A DNA stretch of 6,696 nucleotides from Fidelibacterota bacterium REDSEA-S14_B6 (GTDB lineage: Bacteria; Fidelibacterota; Marinisomatia; Marinisomatales; S15-B10): NCBI GenBank assembly GCA_001626655.1, contig LUOC01000218.1, forward strand, positions 1-6,696, in the 5' to 3' direction. A program made the translations under genes and the position numbers. The notes under the pieces were generated by a model. It was given only the letters and a program-made list of their open reading frames with translations. It did no database searches and had not been told where the DNA came from. Positions 1 to 5,872 of the stretch are shown in pieces (the stretch's first letter is position 1; each line of letters starts with the position of its first letter).

Positions 1-1
1 G

Positions 2-424
2 GAATACGCAGGCCTTATCGAGGAGCAAGCGTCCCATGCTTCTCCTCTCGTCCGGAACAGAACAGCTATCGCTCTGGGCGCCATGGAATCGGCTCAGAGT
101 GAGGAGAGCCTTCGATCGCTTCTTTCGGACTCAGAGCCAAACGTTCGATGGAACGCCGCTGTTTCCTTGGCGAAACACGGAGACGCCTCAGGCCGCAAGG
201 AACTTCTGAACCTTCTTGATCGATCCTATTTCTTGCGGTTTGAGGATGTGGACCGGTACGAGAAGGAGCAGGCGATGATGGTTGCTGTAAAGGCCGCCGC
301 TCTGTTGAATGACGATGAAGTGAACGAGGCGTTGAAGCGGCTGAGTGAAAAAGACGAAAACCTGAAATTGAGAGACATGGCGAGGAAAGCGCTTGTTCCT
401 CAGGAGAGATTTGATGCCAGCTGA
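2..424 (+). CDS. HEAT-repeat protein, C-terminal part (5' end outside window)
   Basis: The frame is open from the left edge, so the ATG at 83 is internal: the residues before it already read as a HEAT helix (VRNRTAIALGAM). The visible 140 residues are soluble and alpha-helical, with no membrane span or signal. They form about three to four degenerate HEAT units. Helix B signatures are SPLVRNRTAIALG (about residues 14-26), PNVRWNAAVSLAKHG (about 47-61), EQAMMVAVKAAALL (about 84-97) and a final short LRDMARKAL. HEAT arrays are protein-protein interaction scaffolds; no catalytic residue is visible. The stop codon lies 11 bases inside the Rieske gene, so the two are probably translationally coupled. 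That linkage suggests a role in assembly or regulation of the complex, but this is inference from position only. The true start and total length cannot be seen. Confidence 0.85.
   Translation, partial: EYAGLIEEQASHASPLVRNRTAIALGAMESAQSEESLRSLLSDSEPNVRWNAAVSLAKHGDASGRKELLNLLDRSYFLRFEDVDRYEKEQAMMVAVKAAALLNDDEVNEALKRLSEKDENLKLRDMARKALVPQERFDAS
402..407 (+). promoter_or_regulatory. Ribosome binding site deciding the Rieske start
   Basis: AGGAGA sits 6 bases before the ATG at 414, inside the end of the HEAT gene. The alternative in-frame TTG at 393 has no comparable site at a suitable distance, so 414 is preferred. Confidence 0.7.
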
Positions 425-986
425 AGCTGAACAACCGTTGCAAGAGAAGAAATCATCCCAGCAGGCAACGGCCTCTGTGGGTGAAGGAACAATCAAGGAG
501 AAGGTCCAGCGTCGTTCGTTTATCTCATGGCTTGCGGTGGCGTGGGTCGCCTTTGCCGCGGCAACTGGTGGTTTCTTCACCATGATCCTCAGAATCTTTT
601 TCCCCAACGTTCTGTTCGAGCCTCCCCAGTCGTTCAAAATTGGGCCGCCAGATGAGTATGAGATCGGTCTCGTTGACATCCGCTGGCAGGCGAAGTTTGG
701 CACTTGGATTATCAGGGATTCTGAAGGGATTTACGCACTCTCGACTGTCTGCACTCACCTCGGCTGCACGCCGAACTGGCTCGAGAATGAGAGCAAATTC
801 AAATGTCCCTGCCATGGAAGTGGCTTCAGAAGATCAGGTATCAATTTCGAGGGCCCCGCGCCCAGACCACTCGAACGGTACAGAATTGTGATGGCTGACG
901 ACGGGCAGATTCTGATAGATAAGAGTAAGAAATTTCAGTACGAAAAAGGGCAGTGGTCCGATCCCGAGGCTTTCCTGGTCGTATAG
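414..986 (+). CDS. Rieske [2Fe-2S] iron-sulfur protein of the cytochrome b complex
   Basis: A 190-residue electron-transfer subunit that takes one electron from quinol at the outer quinol site and passes it to a c-type heme. Both cluster boxes are intact: CTHLGC (Cys113, His115, Cys118) and CPCHGS (Cys131, Cys133, His134). Cluster ligands are expected to be Cys113, His115, Cys131 and His134, with a Cys118-Cys133 disulfide. A proline loop follows (GPAPRPL, 147-153). The N-terminus has a charged stretch, a twin-arginine motif QRRSFIS (Arg33-Arg34) and one membrane span at about 37-60, as expected for a Tat-exported, N-anchored Rieske protein with a periplasmic head. The second box reads CPCHGSGF, so Phe138 replaces the tyrosine common in high-potential bc1/b6f Rieske proteins. 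The gene overlaps the HEAT gene by 11 bases and precedes cytochrome b by 37. The symbol is left blank because bc1 and b6f naming conflict (petA, petC, qcrA). Confidence 0.96.
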   Translation: MPAEAEQPLQEKKSSQQATASVGEGTIKEKVQRRSFISWLAVAWVAFAAATGGFFTMILRIFFPNVLFEPPQSFKIGPPDEYEIGLVDIRWQAKFGTWIIRDSEGIYALSTVCTHLGCTPNWLENESKFKCPCHGSGFRRSGINFEGPAPRPLERYRIVMADDGQILIDKSKKFQYEKGQWSDPEAFLVV

Positions 987-1023
987 GGCAGCCGCATCTT
1001 AGAGGAGAAATAAGGTCCGAGAC

Positions 1024-1809
1024 ATGAGCGACAAAAAGAATATATTCGAGCGTTTCGGGGAATCACAGGTGTGGAAATCTATCTTCCGTTCCGGTGTTCC
1101 AAGAACCCGCAGGCAGAGGATGATGTCCGTCCTCAACAGTGTGTTTCTTCATCTTCACCCTGTCCGGCTTCCCCGCCATGCGGTAAAGCTGAAGTTTACC
1201 TGGTGCATGGGGGGGCTCACATTTTTCCTGTTTTTGGTCCTCACTATTTCTGGAATTCTCCTCATGTTCTATTACCGCCCGACGGCGGAGTACGCCTACA
1301 CCGATATGATCGATCTCGGTGAGCAGGTGCCTCTCGGCATCATGAGAGAGATCCATCGGTGGGGGGCCCACGCTATGGTCATTACCACATGGCTCCATAT
1401 GTTCCGAGTTTTCATGACCGGTTCTTACAAACCGCCGCGGGAGTTCAACTGGTCCATTGGTGTTCTTCTTCTCGTCCTTACTCTGCTCCTCAGCTTCACA
1501 GGCTATCTACTGCCTTGGGATCAGTTGGCTATGTGGGCTATCACAGTGGGAGGAAACATGGCGAGGGCTACGCCTTTTGTAGGGCACGAAGGGCCCGGAG
1601 CAGCACTCTTGTCAATTGGAGACATCAACTTTATTAACATGGGTGCCGACGCAAAATTTGCCTTACTTGGTGGTCGATTTGTCGGGGAGGCAGCCCTTTT
1701 AAGGTTTTATGTGCTGCACTGCATTGGATTGCCGTTCGTAGTGATGATCCTCATGGCCGTACACTTCTGGCGCGTTCGGAAAGACGGCGGAATCTCAGGG
1801 CCGACATAG
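1024..1809 (+). CDS. petB: Cytochrome b, N-terminal b6-like subunit
   Basis: A 261-residue membrane protein carrying both b hemes. Four spans are predicted: A about 58-82, B about 105-132, C about 143-165, D about 228-250. Heme ligands are His111 (IHRW) and His125 (LHMFRVF) in helix B, and His232 (FYVLH) and His247 (VHFWR) in helix D. The 14 residues between the helix D histidines match b6-type rather than mitochondrial bc1-type spacing. FYYRPT, GYLLPWDQ and the terminal GISGPT are shared with cytochrome b6, and the protein ends where b6 ends. Cys61, in WCMGGLTFF, aligns with the b6 cysteine that covalently holds heme c_n (c_i). Relative to b6 there are about 26 extra N-terminal residues and about 20 extra residues between helices C and D (around 186-220). 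The ATG is fixed because no other in-frame start lies nearby; AAGG at 1012-1015 and a more distant AGAGGAG at 1001-1007 precede it. Confidence 0.96.
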   Translation: MSDKKNIFERFGESQVWKSIFRSGVPRTRRQRMMSVLNSVFLHLHPVRLPRHAVKLKFTWCMGGLTFFLFLVLTISGILLMFYYRPTAEYAYTDMIDLGEQVPLGIMREIHRWGAHAMVITTWLHMFRVFMTGSYKPPREFNWSIGVLLLVLTLLLSFTGYLLPWDQLAMWAITVGGNMARATPFVGHEGPGAALLSIGDINFINMGADAKFALLGGRFVGEAALLRFYVLHCIGLPFVVMILMAVHFWRVRKDGGISGPT

Positions 1810-1827
1810 AGAAAAAACTTCGGACGA

Positions 1828-2943
1828 ATGGAACCGTTTAAGAACTTTATCGATGTTCTGACTCAGCCTACGCTGATGCTGACACTCGCCATGTTCACCT
1901 TTCCGTTCTTCTTTCCCATGAACGACTGGTTCGACAAATGGAACCGGCGTCTGAGACTGAACCTGCTCTGGACCAAGGCTGGCCTCATAGCTGTGATAAT
2001 CGGTCTGACACTCTTCTTTGTAGTGGGTGTTCAGGACGCCGAGTTCCGGCTCATCATGCTAAAGCCCGACAATGTGCCGATCGTAGGCCTCATTTTCCTC
2101 GTCTACTTCTTCATGTGGGTCAGCATGAAACAGGCTTCAGATAACGATAAGCTGTTGTCCACCGGTGAAAAGCCGAACGAGTACCACGATCCCGATGAGA
2201 AAGTGCTCGTCTGGCCCGACCTTGTTTATGTTGAGTTCATCAGCCTGATTCTCTGTATGTGCCTGCTGTTGGTCTGGTCTATAGGACTGGACGCGCCTCT
2301 CGAGGAGCCGGCCAATCCTGCCGCCACGCCGAACCCCTCCAAGGCGCCGTGGTACTTTCTCGGACTTCAGGAAATGCTCGTCTACTTTGATCCTTGGCTC
2401 GCTGGCGTGGTCTTCCCGACCATCATAATCTTTGGACTTATGGCCATCCCCTATCTCGATAAGAATCCTGAAGGGTCGGGCTACTATCAATTCAAGAATC
2501 GGCGGCTGGCGATTTCGATCTACATGTTCGGCTGGATCATTCTCTGGGTGCTTCTCATTATAATAGGAACATTTCTCAGGGGGCCCAACTGGAACTTCTT
2601 TGGCCCGTTTGAGTACTGGGACATCCATAAGCTAGAACCGCTCACCAACATCAACCTGTCGGAGATTATCTACATCAAGCTCTTTAACACGGGGTTGCCG
2701 AGCAATATTCTGGTGAGGGAGATTTTCGGATTTATCGTCGTCTTTGGATACTTCCTCGTTTTTCCGCCCCTCCTTGCTAAGACGGTCCTGAAGAGGATTT
2801 ACCTGCAACTGGGGAATTTTGGTTACGGTGTATTCGTATTCCTGCTGCTCTGCATGCTTTCACTTCCGATTAAGATGTATCTGAGATGGATATTCAATTT
2901 GAAATACCTCATAGCGATTCCGGAGTATTTCTTCAACATTTAG
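1828..2943 (+). CDS. Enlarged subunit-IV-like cytochrome b C-terminal protein
   Basis: A 371-residue membrane protein supplying the C-terminal half of cytochrome b, including part of the quinol-oxidising site. About three spans come first (13-30, 50-68, 84-99). The subunit-IV-like core follows: helix E (about 132-152), the loop with DAPLEEPANP and NPSKAPWYFLGLQE (169-182), helix F (about 190-210, ending AIPYLD) and helix G (about 228-250, ending at FLRGPNWNFFGPFEYWD). Two more spans lie at about 297-317 and 331-350. b6f subunit IV is about 160 residues with three spans, so this protein is more than twice as long. The quinol-site PEWY motif reads APWY (173-176); the nearest downstream acid is Glu182. 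The gene starts 18 bases after petB with only a weak Shine-Dalgarno (GGA at 1822-1824), which suggests translational coupling. Assignment to the cytochrome b C-terminal family is firm; the role of the extra spans is unknown. Confidence 0.93.
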   Translation: MEPFKNFIDVLTQPTLMLTLAMFTFPFFFPMNDWFDKWNRRLRLNLLWTKAGLIAVIIGLTLFFVVGVQDAEFRLIMLKPDNVPIVGLIFLVYFFMWVSMKQASDNDKLLSTGEKPNEYHDPDEKVLVWPDLVYVEFISLILCMCLLLVWSIGLDAPLEEPANPAATPNPSKAPWYFLGLQEMLVYFDPWLAGVVFPTIIIFGLMAIPYLDKNPEGSGYYQFKNRRLAISIYMFGWIILWVLLIIIGTFLRGPNWNFFGPFEYWDIHKLEPLTNINLSEIIYIKLFNTGLPSNILVREIFGFIVVFGYFLVFPPLLAKTVLKRIYLQLGNFGYGVFVFLLLCMLSLPIKMYLRWIFNLKYLIAIPEYFFNI

Positions 2944-2952
2944 GGTTCTAGA

Positions 2953-5835
2953 GTGGAGAGACAGGAGAGACACTATAACATTCTGAGCCTGAACAAACTG
3001 TTCGGCATTTCCAGCATATTCTTCCTTGTCCTGCTGATTTGGACATTCGCCGACGATTACGACAGAACGTGGAAAGATTATCAGAGAGAGTTCCGGCGTA
3101 TGGACACGGAACTGACAGCGGAGCTCCGAACTGCGGAACAGGCGAGGGTTGCAGAGACTGCCGACTACAAGGAAGCATCGGATAAACTTGCTAAGGCGAC
3201 CGCAGCCCTGGAATCACAGGCCGAGGACCTGAAGGTTCTGGAGGAGCAGCGGAAGAAGATCGATGCGGAGTACTACAAGGTCCAGCAGGAACAGGCGTTT
3301 GCCAAGTCTCTGTACGACGTGGCGAAGTATGAGTATGAAGCCGCTGTGTCGCACTATGATGGCCCGGCCGAAAAGCAGAAGCGGGAGATGGAGGTGGACG
3401 AGGCGAAGAAAACCGTCAGCGCCCTTGAGCGGCAGATTGAGGTTTATTCCCGCAAGCTTACCACCATTGATATCGGCTCCATGACGATCGGTAACCGCAT
3501 GGCAAACGCGGTTCGAGATCTGCCCGTAATCGACTTCATGAATCCATATCTAAAGATTGATCAGATTATCATTCCTGACATCACGGACGATATGAACATC
3601 GTCCAGATGCCGAAAGTCGACCGCTGCACAACATGCCACTTGGGAATCGACAAACCGGGATTCGAAGACGCGCCACAACCATACACCACGCACCCCAATC
3701 TCGATCTGTTCTTAGCGAGTGCGTCCTCCCATCCCATGGAAGATTTCGGCTGTACGAGCTGCCACGCCGGAAGAGGTCGCGGCACCGACTTCGTTACAGC
3801 GGCTCACACCCCCAGCTCCCACGAGCAAGAAGAGGAATGGGTGGAGAAATACCACTGGCATGAGATGCACCACTGGGAAACTCCCATGTATCCGACTCAA
3901 TACACTGAGGCAGGATGTCTCAAATGTCATTCAAGCGAGCCGTTCATCCCCGGCGCCGATGACCTGAACATCGGTCTTACCCTTTTCGAAAAGGCGTCGT
4001 GCAACGGCTGTCACCTTGTGGAGCGGTACGAGGGGAAGCTTGTCCAGCGGGCTGGTCCGAATCTTTCTCACCTCGCTTCCAAAACAACGAGGGAGTGGGC
4101 CTACCGATGGATCGATGCGCCCCGCGATTTCAGGCAGAACACCTGGATGCCCCACTTCTTTGACGCTGTCGAATGGGACGATGAAGAAGATCAAGCGAGA
4201 GCTGACCAGGAGATCCACGCAATCGTTGACTATCTTTTTGACAAGAGCGCCGGCTTCGATCTGGAAGCCATGCCGAGGCTCGGCAACGCAGAGCGGGGCG
4301 AATACCTTTTCAACAACCTCGGTTGCGAGGGGTGTCATAAGCTGGAGTTGGAGCTTGAGCAGACGCCTTACACGCTGGCATCTCTCCGACAGGAACATGG
4401 CCCGAACCTCACCGGCCTCGGATCAAAGACAACTCAGGAGTGGCTTTTCAACTGGCTGAAGGATCCCAAGAAATATCATCCCGAAACTCGCATGCCCGAC
4501 TTGAGATTGTCAGACGTTGAAGCGGCGGACCTTGCCAGCTACCTTCACAGCTTTAGTAATGATCCGTTCATGGCTTCGTCAGTCCCGTCGGTGGACGAGG
4601 GGGTGCAGTTGGATATCGCCTTCCAGTTCCTCATTAAGACTAATTCTGACAAAGTCGCCAAGGAGACTCTCACCTCCATGGATTTGGCGGAGATGCTGGA
4701 TTATAACGGCGAAAAACTGCTCCAGCATTACGGCTGTACGGGGTGTCATCTGATTCCCGGTTTTGAGAATGCCAAACGGATCGGTGTCGCTCTCGATGGC
4801 GAGGGGAGCAAGCCTCTCAACAAGCTCGATTTCGGCTACACCTCCATCCCACACACAAAGATTGATTGGTTCACCCACAAGGTGAAGGATCCTCGCGTGT
4901 TCGATCTGAACAAGGTGACGGGCCCTTACGACAGATTAAAAATGCCCGACTTTGGCTTTACGGATGGAGAAGTAGAAAAGATTGTTACCGTTATAATGGC
5001 GCTTAACAATGACGATGGTCGGGAAAAGCCTGTTTCAGCTTCGAGGAGTTTTGTTGAAGAGGGACAGTGGATCATCAAGGACAACAACTGTATGGGCTGT
5101 CACCTTATCGAAGATCGGGGTGGAGACATTGTTGTGAATTTTACGGCTCCTGAGTATGCGCCCCCGAATCTGAATACGGAGGGTGAAAAAGTACAGCCCC
5201 ACTGGCTCCTCGATTTCTTTGAGAAGCCGATTACGATCAGGCCGAATATTCTGGTCCGTATGCCTTCATTTCATCTGGGCGAAGAAAAGTGGAACAGTCT
5301 CATCAAGTATTTCCAGTATTATGATGGTCAGACCACGCCGTACGAAGGCGACTTCTCTCCGCGAGAAAACAGTATCGCTTTCCGTGCCGGAGAAAAAATC
5401 CACGAGATGGGCGCTTGCAACAATTGTCACTATTATGGAACGACTGAACCGCTACAGGAGCCCCAAACATGGGCGCCGAACCTTGCGCTCACCAAAGAGC
5501 GTTTGAGACCCGACTGGGTCGATGCCTGGATGAATGATCCTCAGAGCATCATGCCGGGAACTAAGATGCCCCGACCGTATATTCCCACTGAGGAAGAACT
5601 TTCGACGGCTGACGCTTCCGAGGTTTTTGGAACGGATCTCATGAAACTGGCAGGGGACGAAGAGACCATGATCAGAGGCTTGACCGACTATATCTATGCG
5701 ATCCCCGGAAAGATCGATATTTCGGCGGAGATTCAAGCATTTTTCGATGAGAACGGCTACGGATTTCTTGAGGGAGAAGAGGAGACCGATGACTGGGACG
5801 AGGAGGACTGGGAGGAAGAGGAATGGCAAGACTAG
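2953..5835 (+). CDS. Membrane-anchored octaheme cytochrome c with coiled-coil stalk
   Basis: A 960-residue protein from a GTG start 9 bases after the previous stop. GTG is preferred because the membrane anchor (about residues 14-33) precedes the first in-frame ATG; a weak AGGG lies at 2942-2945. A helical, charged, coiled-coil-like stalk follows (about 42-133 and 140-170). Eight CxxCH sites begin at Cys225, 267, 322, 350, 458, 595, 713 and 822. Hemes 1-3 lie in a histidine-rich region (His247, 260, 285, 290, 301, 303, 306, 307) and may have bis-histidine ligation. Hemes 4-8 lie in five class-I cytochrome c domains with likely axial Met399, 514, 664, 770 and 872 in MP motifs. The C-terminus (940-960) is strongly acidic with spaced tryptophans. 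The whole globular part should be periplasmic. By position it replaces cytochrome c1 or f as electron acceptor of the Rieske centre, which is inference; the heme count is read directly. Confidence 0.93.
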   Translation: MERQERHYNILSLNKLFGISSIFFLVLLIWTFADDYDRTWKDYQREFRRMDTELTAELRTAEQARVAETADYKEASDKLAKATAALESQAEDLKVLEEQRKKIDAEYYKVQQEQAFAKSLYDVAKYEYEAAVSHYDGPAEKQKREMEVDEAKKTVSALERQIEVYSRKLTTIDIGSMTIGNRMANAVRDLPVIDFMNPYLKIDQIIIPDITDDMNIVQMPKVDRCTTCHLGIDKPGFEDAPQPYTTHPNLDLFLASASSHPMEDFGCTSCHAGRGRGTDFVTAAHTPSSHEQEEEWVEKYHWHEMHHWETPMYPTQYTEAGCLKCHSSEPFIPGADDLNIGLTLFEKASCNGCHLVERYEGKLVQRAGPNLSHLASKTTREWAYRWIDAPRDFRQNTWMPHFFDAVEWDDEEDQARADQEIHAIVDYLFDKSAGFDLEAMPRLGNAERGEYLFNNLGCEGCHKLELELEQTPYTLASLRQEHGPNLTGLGSKTTQEWLFNWLKDPKKYHPETRMPDLRLSDVEAADLASYLHSFSNDPFMASSVPSVDEGVQLDIAFQFLIKTNSDKVAKETLTSMDLAEMLDYNGEKLLQHYGCTGCHLIPGFENAKRIGVALDGEGSKPLNKLDFGYTSIPHTKIDWFTHKVKDPRVFDLNKVTGPYDRLKMPDFGFTDGEVEKIVTVIMALNNDDGREKPVSASRSFVEEGQWIIKDNNCMGCHLIEDRGGDIVVNFTAPEYAPPNLNTEGEKVQPHWLLDFFEKPITIRPNILVRMPSFHLGEEKWNSLIKYFQYYDGQTTPYEGDFSPRENSIAFRAGEKIHEMGACNNCHYYGTTEPLQEPQTWAPNLALTKERLRPDWVDAWMNDPQSIMPGTKMPRPYIPTEEELSTADASEVFGTDLMKLAGDEETMIRGLTDYIYAIPGKIDISAEIQAFFDENGYGFLEGEEETDDWDEEDWEEEEWQD
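5791..5832 (+). repeat. 15-base tandem repeat encoding an acidic-tryptophan pentapeptide
   Basis: Two 15-base units (5791-5805 and 5806-5820) encode DWDEE and DWEEE; a degenerate third (5821-5832) encodes EWQD. They form the last 14 residues of the octaheme protein. Tryptophans 948, 953 and 958 are exactly five residues apart. The two full units share the first eight bases (GACTGGGA). Confidence 0.7.
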
Positions 5836-5858
5836 ATCTGCTCCCATACACAAAAACG

Positions 5859-5864
5859 AAGGAG
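5859..5864 (+). promoter_or_regulatory. Strong ribosome binding site deciding the cupredoxin-like start
   Basis: AAGGAG lies 8 bases before the ATG at 5873 in the 37-base gap after the octaheme gene. It fixes the start over the in-frame ATG at 5696, which lies inside the upstream gene. It is the best Shine-Dalgarno sequence within the cluster, consistent with higher translation of this protein than of the membrane subunits. Confidence 0.8.
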
Positions 5865-5872
5865 ATTACACT

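Noticed and set aside
393..413. TTG start for the Rieske protein
   Set aside because: The ATG at 414 has a well-spaced AGGAGA; the TTG has none.
188..703. Minus-strand open frame of 171 codons across the HEAT/Rieske junction
   Set aside because: It is antisense to two well-supported genes and shows no recognisable domain or ribosome binding site.
1209..1215. Run of seven G at the heme c_n cysteine region, and a run of six G at 1361-1366, as possible phase-variation tracts
   Set aside because: Both are explained by ATG-Gly-Gly and Arg-Trp-Gly-Ala codons, the frame is intact, and the runs are too short to argue for switching.
2137..2628. Minus-strand open frame of 163 codons inside the subunit-IV-like gene
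   Set aside because: It is antisense to conserved membrane helices and the APWY loop; composition looks like a shadow.
1024..2943. Split cytochrome b as a frameshifted single gene
   Set aside because: The first protein ends at the conserved GISGP where b6 naturally ends, and the second begins with new membrane spans, so the split is natural.
2963..2985. AGGAGAG at 2963-2969 as ribosome binding site for a shorter octaheme protein
   Set aside because: Only ATT or CTG codons follow at suitable spacing; the GTG at 2953 is simpler and keeps the full membrane anchor.
3931..4459. Overlapping open frames of about 150 codons on both strands inside the octaheme gene
   Set aside because: The octaheme frame carries regularly placed CxxCH and MP motifs here; the others are low-complexity shadows.
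5696..5872. Longer start for the cupredoxin-like gene at 5696
   Set aside because: It would overlap 140 bases of the octaheme gene and bury the clear signal peptide, while AAGGAG at 5859 fits the ATG at 5873.
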